The notes below the pieces were generated by a model. That model was not told the DNA's origin and searched no databases. It saw nothing but the letters and a program-made list of their open reading frames with translations. From Oncomelania hupensis (Eukaryota > Mollusca > Gastropoda > Littorinimorpha > Pomatiopsidae): 64,000 bases of DNA. The position numbers were made by a program, and so were the translations under genes. Positions within the stretch are counted from its first letter, which is position 1; each line of letters starts with the position of its first letter. The stretch spans positions 47,817,969 through 47,881,968 of the forward strand of contig CM072515.1 of the NCBI GenBank assembly GCA_036898135.1, written 5' to 3'. Shown piece by piece: positions 44,765 through 56,427 of this stretch.

Positions 44765-46972
44765 ATGGCTGACTTCTGGCAGAAAGGGGTTGAACTGAAT
44801 CTAAAAGGCAAGCAGCTGACGGAGTACGTCAAGTCTCAGGAGAGAATACGAGAAAGAGAATTGGAAGAGAAGCGTCTAGAAAAAGAAATAGAACTAGAAC
44901 AGAAGCGTCTAGAAGTAGAAGAGCAGCGTCGCCGTGAAGAACGAGAATTAGAAGAGCAGCGTCGCCGTGAAGAACGAGAATTAGAAGAGCAGCGTCGCCG
45001 TGAAGACAGAGAATTCGAGCTGAAGCGTCTTGAGTTCCAGCTAGAAATGGCGCGTATCCAAAACAATCAGCATGCGCCACAAGTCACCAACGACCATACG
45101 GCTCCAAAATTGCCAGCTTTCGTCGACGGGAAGGACCAGATCGACAGCTATCTGGCGAGATTCGAAAGGTTCGCCGAAAGCTCCAATTGGCAACCTCGAG
45201 ACTGGGCGATTCGACTAAGTGCACTTCTGACGGGACAAGCTCTCGAAGTTTACACCAGACTGTCGAACGATGACGCCAAAAACTACGACGTCTTGAAAGA
45301 GGCCCTGTTGCAGTGCTACAACTTTACAGAGAAGGGCTACCGTAAACGCTTCCGTGAATGCCGGCCTAAGTCAGACGAGACGCCCAAAGCAGTTTGTGGA
45401 GCGCCTGTCGTCATATCTACACAAGTGGGTGGAGTTATCAGGCGAAACGAAGTCTTACGACAGTCTCCATGACCTGATCGTGAAGGAACAATTTCTCAAT
45501 GCCTGTCACAAGGACCTAGCGACCCACTTAGAAGAACAAAAGCTGCAGACGCTTAAAGATGTGACTGAGGCTGCTGAAAGATATCTCATCGCTCATGGGA
45601 AAACCCTGGGGCCACCCAGCGCGACGAAACATTTTCAGAAGACTGGAAACCATGTGAACCAGATCCAGGGAAGCCAGACGAGCCAGAGACACACTGACTC
45701 CACGCCTCCTCCCAGGGAAGGGCACTCAAGAGGCTGTTTTATCTGCAACGCTACAGACCACAGAGCTGCCAGCTGCCCTCAAAGCAGAAATAGCGGACAG
45801 CGGAGCAGTACGGACAATGCAGCGGCGGGCAACCGGCAGAGGCGGTTCTCCAATCAACGGCAAACCAGTAGATCTGACCATCAAGTGTGCGGCGGGAGCG
45901 TCATTCTTCCGAGTGAGACCAAGCGCACAGCTACCCCTGCGGACGTGCAAGAGTGCATGACTGATGGCCAACTTCTCCTTGCCAACGGAAAATCCATCCC
46001 CGTCGTCGCCAGCGCAGCTGTGACCGTCCAGAACATGCCTGTTTCTAAGGGACGCGTCGGAAATCATGAAGTGACTGTTTTAAGAGATTCTGGCTGCAGT
46101 GGGGTCATCATCAGAGAAGACCTAATCGCTAAAGAACAGTTCACTGGCGATTCTAAATGGACACTTATGGCCGACAGCAAATGTGTGAGAGCGCCAGTTG
46201 CGAAGATTCATGTCAACACCCCTTTCTACGTAGGCGAAGTCGAAGCGGTTTGCCTGAAGAAGCCGCTATACGATTTGATGATCGGGAACATCGACGGCGC
46301 GAGACGACCCGACGACCCCGATCCAGAGTGGAGTCCTGCCTCAACTCAACACGTCGAAGTTGTGGAGGAGGATCCATTGCCGTTTCCCCATGGAGACCTT
46401 ACAGAGCTGCTACGGGACAATGTGGTTACTCCGGCTCAGCCCTGCCGACCAGAGATCGTCGGTGCTGTTACTACCAGGGCCCAGGCCAAGAGAGACAAGA
46501 CGTCTACGCCACTGAAGGTCGCCGACAACTCTAAAGCTGCCATCGTGGACAGAGATAAGCTTATCCAGCTCCAGGAAGCTGATAGCACTTTAAACAAGTA
46601 CAGGAACCGCCAAGACCACGTGACCAAAGGCAGTGGTACGGTCTATTTCGAGGTGAAGGCCAAGATCCTGTACCGAATCTTCCAGCACCCGAGGGTCAAC
46701 GGAGGGAAACCACTACGTCAAGTACTGGTACCATTACCCTTAAGGCGCCAGGTGATGGAAGTAGCGCATGACTCAATCATGGGAGGTCACCTGGGCATCA
46801 AGAAGACGTCGGACAGAATCCAGGCGGTGTTCTACTGGCCAGGACTTCATGCGGACGTCAGCCGTTTCTGCCGATCATGTGACATTTGCCAGAAGACCAT
46901 ACCTCGAGGAAGGGTCCCGAAAGTGCCTATGCAGAGGATGCCTCTGATCGACCGACCTTTCAAGAGGGTGGC
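44765..46972 (+). pseudogene. element 1 gag-protease-integrase N-terminus, frameshifted and interrupted
   Basis: Begins MADFWQKGVELNLKGK (ATG at 44765; the frame is open upstream to 44381 but this ATG precedes the conserved part). A coiled coil with an 11-residue EEQRRREEREL-type unit repeated three times (about 44918-45020) is followed by the gag core (IRLSALLTGQALEVYTRL). A one-base shift near 45390, inside the gag core, moves to the second frame. Then zinc knuckle CFICNATDHRAASC (about 45737), protease with LRDSGCSG (about 46080, DSG instead of DTG), spacer VTTRAQAKR, and the integrase zinc domain (GGHLGIKKTSDR, CDICQKTIPRGR). Coding is cut by element 2 at 46973. Confidence 0.88.
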
Positions 46973-49081
46973 TGTGACGACACGAGTTTTCAGATAGCAG
47001 GGAGAATTATACTTTTTACGAAGTTACACTTCTCCGTATATGTTGTACATAGAATAGCATGACCGATTTACTTTTGCGTATGAAAGTGCAGTTTCGTAAA
47101 GTCCGTGCGATTCGTAGAAGACAGGGAGTCGGCCAATTTCGAATAGGGATACGCGTAATAAAGAACGTGCATACTGACGAGAGCTCGACTATTTTGCTTG
47201 TGGCCGGCGCGGTTTTGGAGGGCAGAGTGGTTTGAGATGCTGTTGCGAGAGGAACGAATTCTAACGAGGCAGCAACCCTGTGACAGAGGTCATTGTAGTG
47301 TAGGGTACTGTTGGAAGGGTGTGTTTATTGTTTATATAGCCACCCAAGGTCTTATGCCCTCGTCGGGATAAGGATGCTTAGAATTCGAAAGGAAGATGTT
47401 AACTGCCATTCGTCAACTAATGTAGAGTTCCATACTTAAGGTGTGTGTAGTTCTCGATTGAACACCCACCAAGACTTAGCGTCTGTGATAGAGCTAAGGT
47501 GACCTCATCCTCAGTATAAGTGTTATTTGGAAAGTGAAATAACGTGCAATAGCAAGAGAAAGTGACTCTCAAAAAGACTAACCCATTGTATTGTGACAGT
47601 GTTGTGTCGTGTTGTGGTGTTGGGGTAAAGGGCGTCACAAGCCGGGGCCTATAAGGTGAGCAAATCCTGTCATTCAATTCTTTAGTGGCGCGCTCCGAGA
47701 ACTGCGTACGTGTATGAGTGGTAATGAGTGTGGGGAAGGGGTTGTATTTTAGGATGTATAATGAATTTTGTTGATTTTATATGATTTTCTTATGATTTTC
47801 TTATTGTATATGTGATGGGGGAAATGTCGTTGCTGTTGTTGTTATGAAAGTGGGTCAAAGGCGACGATGGGGAATATAGAGAGGGAGAGAGAGAGAGTGA
47901 GGGTGTATGTATGGAGAGAGCGATAGAATGTATTATACTGAAGAAAGATGAGGTGATGATTATGAAGGAAGCATGTTTACAGTATGGATGAAGGGAGGTA
48001 ATCGTGATGTGCTATAATTGTTGGGGGTGACGGTGGTGATGAAGGGGGGCGGAATGAATCAGGACTGTGTGATTGAAGTGAGGTTGCAATGATTATGTAC
48101 ATTTATATAAAGGTTTGTGTTTATAGAAGATGCGAATTATTTAGCATCAAAGGTTGATTTATATTATTGAAATGTGTGTATAGTATCTTGTATTATTATC
48201 ATGGTATTCATAATTATACAGGTCAAGATGGTGGACGGAGGACGGCGTGTTATGTTATATTATATAGTGTTTATTGTTTTGTGGGCATATTGTTAAGACT
48301 GTGTATATGCTTACAGGTGTGGGCTGATTATTACTTCTACGTATTACTTCTACGTGTTTCTTCTACCTGTTTATTTCTACGCATTATTTCAACGCTGTTG
48401 CCTCTGATGTTGCCTGTTATGCTGTACTGATGTTGCTGTTGTTGACGCTGACTGGGTCCTAGCCAGCCTGGGGTGTGCCTTTGCCTCTACAACAGAGTAG
48501 TGTTGTGGTGATCTCTTACACTGCTGCAGGTTTTGCCTATGTATCGAGGCAACACATTTACAGGAGGTTTTCATACCTAATTCATGCACACACAGACTCA
48601 CATTGCACACACCTAAAAACATATCCATTTAGTTAGAAGAATCATCCACTTATTGTGAAAGAGACTGTTTAGCTCTCTGAGCTACTTGACAAGAACATTG
48701 AGACATTACTTCTGTGCCACAGCTTCGCCTAGATAATAGTTTATGATTCAACGCCATTGCTTATTATTTGAAGATTTGCATTTGGAATTGATTTGTTGAT
48801 TTTGATTTTGTTGTACACACTTTGTAAAGAAACTGTTGTTGTTTAGTTCTATTTGGGGTTTGTTACAAGGGGAGGTAATTGTTAGTTAGTATTGGGACGG
48901 GGGTCTATTTAGGGGTTGGGGAAAGGTTAGTTCCCATTTGTCCTGTGTTTGTATGTTGATTGTAGAATAAAAGAGTGTGACTGTATTCTGGCATTTTTGT
49001 GTTAGTTTATTTTGTTTGAGTTTTATTCCTTCCACTCGCTTTATGTGCTGACGTCACTGAACCCGCTCGGGGGACGTGACA
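46973..49081 (+). repeat. element 2, 5' LTR (2109 bp)
   Basis: TGTGACGACACGAG...GACGTGACA. Unusually long for this class. AATAAA at 48966. Short open frames inside have no known domain. Three indels (4, 1 and 2 bp, near 47088, 48091 and 48590) explain the length difference from the 3' copy. Confidence 0.93.
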
Positions 49082-49084
49082 TTT

Positions 49085-49102
49085 TGGTGTCAGAAGTGGG
49101 AT
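49085..49102 (+). other. element 2 primer binding site
   Basis: TGGTGTCAGAAGTGGGAT, complementary to the CCA end of metazoan tRNA-Leu (which ends ...CCCACTTCTGACA before CCA). It begins three bases after the 5' LTR. Confidence 0.8.
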
Positions 49103-49410
49103 AAACTCATTTATTTTGTTAGGGTAGTGCCAGAAGTGTATGTTGTGTGTTTGAGTTGTTGTGTGAAAGGGTACGCAGCGGGCGGTTGGCGGGAGTGTGG
49201 GTGTATTGCACTAGGGATCACACTCGGAGTGCAGCATTAACGGGGAATTGGGTTGCAGGGTTCACTTGCTCGCCTTTAGGGGTACGACGGTGAACGATTC
49301 CTCGGCTCCTGTGACTGTTGTGTTGCGTATTCATTCTGTTAGGTGTTTGTATCAGTTAAGTGTTATTTGTTTTGTGTATACTAACATTTGTATTTCCCTT
49401 CTTTTCTGAC

Positions 49411-51393
49411 ATGGCTACGCGGGATGCTCGAGCCGCGATGCGCCGCGACGCTAGGACCCGTAAGGAGGAGGCTGAGCAGGAGGATCGGGACTTCGGTGAT
49501 GACGGCTCAGTGACAGGGTTGTTGGAGGAACCTTACGCAGTGAGTACTCAGACCACTATGCCTAAGATGTATGCCAGATCGCCCGGTGCACAGAGCAAAG
49601 TCGAGGTCGCGCTCAGCGATAGTGAGAGGTTCAGGCAGGTTGGGGAAAGTCTGGGTTTCCGAGACGGAGCGTTAGCGCACTATGTAGTTAGTGAGATGAG
49701 AAGGGAGGACGAGCGGAGAGAGAAAGAGGAGAGGTGGAGGGAGAAGGAAGAAGAGAAGAGGGAGAGAATGAGGAGGGAAGCAGCAGAGAGGATAGTTAGG
49801 GAGGAAGAAAAGAAAGAAAGAGAAGATGAGCGTCGACGTCTAGAAGCTAGATTGGAAGCTAGGCTAGCGGCAGAGAGGGAGGCCAGGGAAGACGAGAAGC
49901 GAGAAGAGAGAGCGGCTAAGGAAGAGGAAAGGAGGATGTTTGAGATGAGGCTAGAGGAGGAACGTAGGATCAGAGATGAAGACCGAGCTGATCAGAGGGA
50001 GAATAGGGCTAGAGATAGGGGGGCAGCATACTCAGTCAAGCTGAAACCCTTGGAGGAGAGGGAGGATGTGGAGGCCTACCTCCAGATGTTCGAACGGGTG
50101 GCGGAGATTCAGGGTTGGAGGAGGGAGGTATGGGCGGTTAGGCTAGCGCCTTTGTTGCAAGGGGAAGCCCGGGACACATACCTTCGTCTGACGCCTGAGC
50201 AAGCCCAGGATTTCGACACTGTGAGAAACGCGCTGTTGAAACGCTTCAGGAAGGACGCCGACTACTATCGTAGGCAGTTTCGAGAGGCCAAGAAGGAAGC
50301 TGCAGAGACGTTTCCTCAGCTAGTAGTGAGATTAGGGTCGTTAGTGAAGAAATGGTTTTCGCTCGCCGGCAAAGACATCACCGACGTAGAGCAGGTACTG
50401 GACACCTTCATTAGAGAGCAGCTTTTCTCCATCATGACTACAGAGTTAGAGATCTATGTGAGGGAGAATCTGCCTGAGACTAGCCATGCCGCAGCAGAGT
50501 TAGCACAGCGTGTGGTAGACGCCAAGCGGGCAGCATCAGCACCGGCACCCGTACTGTCCAGTCAGAGACACAGTTTTCCCAGACGACCGGAGGCTCCTCA
50601 GCAACCTAGCAACAGGGGAAGTCAGGGTCAGAAGACAGGGAGGACGGAAGGGGGTAGTGGGGTACGTCGTTGCTACCGATGTGGGTCGGACAAGCATGTG
50701 GTCAGGGACTGCAAGGTCAAATCTCAGACGGTGGGCCAGGTTACAGTGGGACGGACCATTTCCACGGAGACCGCACCTCGGGCTAGCGTGTGTGCAATCA
50801 AACCTTATGATCCATGGGGCCAAGGTAGGGCGAACGGGCAGGACGTTCGGGTATTGAGAGATACGGGGGCGGAGATAGGGGCAGTCGCGAGCAGGTTAGT
50901 CAAACCAGCTGATTTGACGGGTCGGACTGTCGAGATTTGCTTGGCGAATCGATCGAACGTGGGTCTGCTACCTACAGCTTGGGTGGAGTTGGATTGTGCG
51001 CTGGTCAGGGGGAGAGTGGAGCTGGTGGTTTTCGAGGACGGGCCCGATATCATCCTGGGTAACTGGGTAACGTTTGATAGCGGGGAAAAGAGTCCTGTTT
51101 CCTTGTTCGGAGGTGAATGCGCGATGGCTGCAGCAGTGCAGACTCGGGCGCAGGTGAAGGCCGAGAAGAAGAGGGAGGTACCCTTAGTAGTGGTCGAACC
51201 ATCCCAGATCTCTGTTAGCACCCCAGAGTTAATCAGGATGCAAGAGACCGACGAGACGCTCGCGAAGGCGAGAACGTTGGCACAGAGTGGTGGGGCGATA
51301 GCGTCAGGTAGGGCGTCAGCTGAGTTTCGCAAGAAGAAGGGGGTGTTGTACCGGGTACACACGAAGAGAGGTAGCCAGGTCACGCACTGGTAG
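49411..51393 (+). CDS. element 2 gag-protease polyprotein
   Basis: Frame open from 49360; the ATG at 49411 (MATRDARAAMRRDARTRKEE) follows a hydrophobic stretch and is the likelier start. From the 49411 start, residues about 75-210 are an Arg/Glu-rich coiled coil. Residues about 210-360 are the gag core (VRLAPLLQGEARDTYLRL, LLKRFRKDADYYRRQF). A single zinc knuckle CYRCGSDKHVVRDC is near residue 420 and an aspartic protease VLRDTGAEIGAV near 480. A spacer with TRAQVKAEKK and LIRMQETDETLAKA follows. It ends in TAG within the start of the integrase region; a -1 shift is needed to enter the next frame. Confidence 0.9.
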   Translation: MATRDARAAMRRDARTRKEEAEQEDRDFGDDGSVTGLLEEPYAVSTQTTMPKMYARSPGAQSKVEVALSDSERFRQVGESLGFRDGALAHYVVSEMRREDERREKEERWREKEEEKRERMRREAAERIVREEEKKEREDERRRLEARLEARLAAEREAREDEKREERAAKEEERRMFEMRLEEERRIRDEDRADQRENRARDRGAAYSVKLKPLEEREDVEAYLQMFERVAEIQGWRREVWAVRLAPLLQGEARDTYLRLTPEQAQDFDTVRNALLKRFRKDADYYRRQFREAKKEAAETFPQLVVRLGSLVKKWFSLAGKDITDVEQVLDTFIREQLFSIMTTELEIYVRENLPETSHAAAELAQRVVDAKRAASAPAPVLSSQRHSFPRRPEAPQQPSNRGSQGQKTGRTEGGSGVRRCYRCGSDKHVVRDCKVKSQTVGQVTVGRTISTETAPRASVCAIKPYDPWGQGRANGQDVRVLRDTGAEIGAVASRLVKPADLTGRTVEICLANRSNVGLLPTAWVELDCALVRGRVELVVFEDGPDIILGNWVTFDSGEKSPVSLFGGECAMAAAVQTRAQVKAEKKREVPLVVVEPSQISVSTPELIRMQETDETLAKARTLAQSGGAIASGRASAEFRKKKGVLYRVHTKRGSQVTHW

Positions 51394-52706
51394 TCCCGAA
51401 ACAGTTGAGAGGGGGGATCCTTCAGTTGGCTCATGATCCACCCATGGCTGGGCATTTGGGAGGGAAACGTACCAGGGAGCGGATCTGGGGAACATTCTAT
51501 TGGCCGGGAATGTGTGCCGAAGTACGGAGGTATTGCGCCAGTTGTCCAGAATGTCAGAAGGTAGTACCGAGGGGACGGGTGAGGAAGGTACCACTACAGC
51601 AACTTCCGCTGGTGGACGAGCCATTTCAGAGGGTGGCTGTAGACATTGTGGGACCCATCAAACCCAAGTCAGATCGGGGTAACATGTACATCCTAGTGGT
51701 AGTAGACTATGCCACACGCTACCCCGAGGCTGTACCGCTCAAGGGCATAGAGGCAGAGAGGGTGGCAGAAGCGCTGTGGGAGATTTGGTCGAGAGTGGGC
51801 GTTCCTAGGGAAATTTTGACAGATCAAGGGACGCAATTCATGTCTGAAGTCATGCGGGAGATGAACAGACTACTGTCGATCCACGGGAAAGCTACCACAC
51901 CGTATCATCCACAGTGCAACGGATTGGTTGAGCGATTCAACGGGACGCTAGTGTCCATGCTCAAGAAGTTAGCCACAGAACAACCTACAGCGTGGGACCG
52001 CTACATTCCAGCGCTACTGTTTGCATACCGAGAAGTAGCACAAGAGTCTACAGGATTCTCTCCCTTCGAACTTCTATATGGAAAGACCGTGCGGGGACCG
52101 ATGGCTGTGTTGAGAGACCTCTGGACCAAGGAGATACAAGAGGAGGAGGTGAAATTGAGTAGCCAGTACGTGGTAGACTTGCGTAATCGCATCGAGGAGA
52201 CGTGTAAGTTGGCACAAGGAAACCTCAGAACCGCGTCAGCCAAGCAGAAGCGGCACTTCGATAAGAAGGCGAAACGGCGTTTGTTCAACGCGGGGGATCA
52301 AGTGTTGCTACTGTTGCCAGAAAAGCACAACAAGTTGCAGCTAGCATGGCGAGGACCGTACGAGGTGATCGAACGTGTGGGAGAGTGCGACTACCGGATC
52401 AGGATGCGTGGGAAAAGCAAACTATACCACGCCAATCTCTTAAAGAAGTTCCATACCAGGGCGACGGTGGCTACGATCGTCGTGGACGATGAAGGGGTAG
52501 AGGAGGAGGAAACCATGCCAGCGGTTGGGGATATTCCGGTGACCACCGTGACGGCATCGGCGATACACCGTGACGTAAAGCGGAAAGGAGACAAGAATAG
52601 ACTGATGAAGTGGGCAATTCGTTTACACCCATCGTTTGGGGTTGTAGAGCGTACTCCAAGGAAGGACGATGGACCGGCAGCTTTTCTCAGTGGGAGTATT
52701 AGGTAG
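51385..52706 (+). CDS. element 2 integrase
   Basis: The frame is entered by -1 shift near 51388. First ATG at 51405 (MRGGILQLAHDPPMAGHLGG). Zinc domain with AHDPPMAGH and CPECQKVVPRGR; catalytic core with first Asp in AVDIVGPI, second in LTDQGTQF and Glu in CNGLVERFNGTL; C-terminal GPY/F module (WRGPYEVIERVG, SKLYHANLLKKF). All catalytic residues are present, so the enzyme could be active. It joins element cDNA to target DNA. No RT follows: the frame ends at 52706, about 55 bases before the polypurine tract. Whether the -1 shift is programmed or a mutation is unclear. Confidence 0.9.
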
Positions 52707-52774
52707 CATAGGGGGTATTGAAATTCGCGTCGTAGTTAAGGTTCTTCAAGGTGTTAAGAACTGGGGGGGGGTTG

Positions 52775-54876
52775 TGTGACGACACGAGTTTTCAGATAGC
52801 AGGGAGAATTATACTTTTTACGAAGTTACACTTCTCCGTATATGTTGTACATAGAATAGCATGACCGATTTACTTTTGCGTATGAAAGTTTTCGTAAAGT
52901 CCGTGCGATTCGTAGAAGACAGGGAGTCGGCCAATTTCGAATAGGGATACGCGTAATAAAGAACGTGCATACTGACGAGAGCTCGACTATTTTGCTTGTG
53001 GCCGGCGCGGTTTTGGAGGGCAGAGTGGTTTGAGATGCTGTTGTGAGAGGAACGAATTCTAACGAGGCAGCAACCCTGTGACAGAGGTCATTGTAGTGTA
53101 GGGTACTGTTGGAAGGGTGTGTTTATTGTTTATATAGCCACCCAAGGTCTTATGCCCTCGTCGGGATAAGGATGCTTAGAATTCGAAAGGAAGATGTTAA
53201 CTGCCATTCGTCAACGAATGTAGAGTTCCATACTTAAGGTGTGTGTAGTTCTCGATTGAACACCCACCAAGACTTAGCGTCTGTGATAGAGCTAAGGTGA
53301 CCTCATCCTCAGTATAAGTGTTATTTGGAAAGTGAAATAACGTGCAATAGCAAGAGAAAGTGACTCTCAAAAAGACTAACCCATTGTATTGTGACAGTGT
53401 TGTGTCGTGTTGTGGTGTTGGGGTAAAGGGCGTCACAAGCCGGGGCCTATAAGGTGAGCAAATCCTGTCATTCAATTCTTTAGTGGCGCGCTCCGAGAAC
53501 TGCGTACGTGTATGAGTGGTAATGAGTGTGGGGAAGGGGTTGTATTTTAGGATGTATAATGAATTTTGTTGATTTTATATGATTTTCTTATGATTTTCTT
53601 ATTGTATATGTGATGGGGGAAATGTCGTTGCTGTTGTTGTTATGAAAGTGGGTCAAAGGCGACGATGGGGAATATAGAGAGGGAGAGAGAGAGAGTGAGG
53701 GTGTATGTATGGAGAGAGCGATAGAATGTATTATACTGAAGAAAGATGAGGTGATGATTATGAAGGAAGCATGTTTACAGTATGGATGAAGGGAGGTAAT
53801 CGTGATGTGCTATAATTGTTGGGGGTGACGGTGGTGATGAAGGGGGGCGGAATGAATCAGGACTGTGTGATTGAAGTGAGGTTGCAATGTTATGTACATT
53901 TATATAAAGGTTTGTGTTTATAGAAGATGCGAATTATTTAGCATCAAAGGTTGATTTATATTATTGAAATGTGTGTATAGTATCTTGTATTATTATCATG
54001 GTATTCATAATTATACAGGTCAAGATGGTGGACGGAGGACGGCGTGTTATGTTATATTATATAGTGTTTATTGTTTTGTGGGCATATTGTTAAGACTGTG
54101 TATATGCTTACAGGTGTGGGCTGATTATTACTTCTACGTATTACTTCTACGTGTTTCTTCTACCTGTTTATTTCTACGCATTATTTCAACGCTGTTGCCT
54201 CTGATGTTGCCTGTTATGCTGTACTGATGTTGCTGTTGTTGACGCTGACTGGGTCCTAGCCAGCCTGGGGTGTGCCTTTGCCTCTACAACAGAGTAGTGT
54301 TGTGGTGATCTCTTACACTGCTGCAGGTTTTGCCTATGTATCGAGGCAACACATTTACAGGAGGTTTTCATACCTAATTCATGCACACAGACTCACATTG
54401 CACACACCTAAAAACATATCCATTTAGTTAGAAGAATCATCCACTTATTGTGAAAGAGACTGTTTAGCTCTCTGAGCTACTTGACAAGAACATTGAGACA
54501 TTACTTCTGTGCCACAGCTTCGCCTAGATAATAGTTTATGATTCAACGCCATTGCTTATTATTTGAAGATTTGCATTTGGAATTGATTTGTTGATTTTGA
54601 TTTTGTTGTACACACTTTGTAAAGAAACTGTTGTTGTTTAGTTCTATTTGGGGTTTGTTACAAGGGGAGGTAATTGTTAGTTAGTATTGGGACGGGGGTC
54701 TATTTAGGGGTTGGGGAAAGGTTAGTTCCCATTTGTCCTGTGTTTGTATGTTGATTGTAGAATAAAAGAGTGTGACTGTATTCTGGCATTTTTGTGTTAG
54801 TTTATTTTGTTTGAGTTTTATTCCTTCCACTCGCTTTATGTGCTGACGTCACTGAACCCGCTCGGGGGACGTGACA
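52775..54876 (+). repeat. element 2, 3' LTR (2102 bp)
   Basis: Matches 46973-49081 with about two substitutions (for example 47224 versus 53043, 47418 versus 53216) and three small indels. AATAAA at 54761. Confidence 0.93.
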
Positions 54877-56172
54877 GTGGCATTAGACTTAATCGGTGAA
54901 ATAAGACCTCCGAGTGAAGAAGGTCATCGATGGGTACTGACCTTAGTGGACTATGCAACTCGGTACCCAGAAGCAGTGCCACTGAAGAAGATTGACACTG
55001 AAACTGTAGCAGAGGCACTAGTGGACATGTTCAGTAGACTTGGAGTGCCTGAAGAAATTCTGACAGACCTCGGGACGCAGTTCGTCTCTGACTGCATGAA
55101 GGAGGTCAACAGACTGCTGAGCATCCGGCATTTGACTACGACACCCTACCATCCGATGTGCAACGGGCTTGTCGAGAAGTTCAATGCTACGCTGAAGTCC
55201 ACCCTGAAGAAACTGTGCAGCGAGCAGCCCAGACAATGGCATCGCTATATCAACGCCCTACTTTTCGCCTACAGAGAAGTACCGCAGGAGTCCACCGGCT
55301 TTTCTCCGTTCGAGCTGCTGTACGGAAGAACCATCCGAGGGCCGATGCACATCCTAAAAGAACTGTGGACGAAAGAAGTAGACACCCCAGAGGTGAAGAA
55401 CAGCTACCAGTACGTGTTTGAGCTACGGGAGAAACTGGAGCAGACTCTCGAGATAGCCAGAGAAAACCTGAAGAAGTCCCAAGACTGTGGAAAGCACTAC
55501 TACGATCGTAGGGCCGTGAGCAGGAAGTTCAAACCTGGCAACAAAGTGCTGGTGCTGCTACCTACCGATCATAATAAGTTGCTGATGCAGTGGAGAGGCC
55601 CGTACGAAGTGGAGACCGTGGTGGGGATCAACGACTATAAGGTGAAGGTCGGCCAGCATTCCAAAATATACCACGCCAACCTCCTTAAGCTGTACGTGGA
55701 GAGGCCGCCAGAGACTGTACATGCAGCAACAGCAGCTGTGACCGACGACAGCTTTGACAGCGAAGAACTGTTGGAACTTGGAGACTTCCACAGCAAAGAA
55801 GGCATCGATGACGTTAAGCTAGGACCAGGCTTGACGGAAGGTCAAAAGTTGGAGCTCAAGGACCTTATGGGCGAATTTCCCCATAGCTTCAGCGATGTCC
55901 CAGGCTCTACGACTTTGGTCGAACATGAAGTCTACACCCAGACCTTGAGGGAGCTGTTCCACCGTCCCGCAGAAGCCAACCTGACCGTGAGACCCAGCGA
56001 ATGCATTCTGGGAGCTGACAATGTCGACTGCGTCGGACATCCGACGGGAGAGGAAGACAACGGAGGATGCACTGACTCCAGGAAGGCCCACGAGATCACT
56101 GTCTTTGACCCTGGGCCGATGACGACCGCAACTGACGAGGGCGTCGTTTCCTTGCGAACGAAAGAACATTGA
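54877..56172 (+). pseudogene. element 1 integrase core, GPY/F domain and RT stub
   Basis: The integrase resumes after element 2: ALDLIGEI (first Asp), LTDLGTQFVSD (second) and CNGLVEKFNATL (Glu), then a GPY/F module (WRGPYEVETVVG, SKIYHANLLKLY). A linker with LKDLMGEFPHSFSDVPGSTT is typical of the region just before RT in Ty3/gypsy pol. It is followed at once by ANLTVRPSECILGADN, an RT thumb motif. About 150 residues of fingers and palm, including YxDD, are therefore missing. The tail after VGH is garbled. RT downstream of integrase shows the Gmr1 order. Confidence 0.87.
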
Positions 56173-56427
56173 CTGTGTGGACGAACTAAGAATATTGGTA
56201 ATGACAGACTTTAAAATGAAAAACGTTGACTGGGTAAATGAACTGTGAACATTGACAATATCCAGATAGACTTGAAGATGAAAACCATTGACTCTGTGTA
56301 GATAAGCTGAGCGCAATTACAGTATTCAGAAAGTCTTAAATTAGTTTCAATTGAGGACTTTGTTTGTGCATTACGTTTCAACGTTGTTGAAAGAAATTGG
56401 GTAAATTTCTTCTTGAGTGGGGGGTTA

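Larger units (their letters stand above)
46973..54876 (+). mobile_element. LTR retrotransposon element 2 (gag-protease-integrase only)
   Basis: A 7.9-kb element inserted in the integrase region of element 1, flanked by gtggc (46968-46972 and 54877-54881). Its LTRs are about 2.1 kb. PBS tggtgtcagaagtgggat (49085-49102) is complementary to a tRNA-Leu 3' end plus CCA. Polypurine tract: a run of nine G at 52763-52771. It codes gag-protease and integrase with no RT or RNase H anywhere between the LTRs. The LTR pair differs by about two substitutions and three small indels, so it is very young despite being RT-less. Confidence 0.93.

Noticed and set aside
47417..48430. Possible genes inside the long LTR of element 2 (frames at 47417-47677 and 48167-48430)
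   Set aside because: They lie inside the LTRs, recur in the 3' copy, and have no recognisable domain. Their conservation only reflects recent LTR identity.
50536..51624. Minus-strand frames of up to 216 codons opposite element 2 gag and integrase
   Set aside because: They are antisense shadows of the coding frame and contain no motif.
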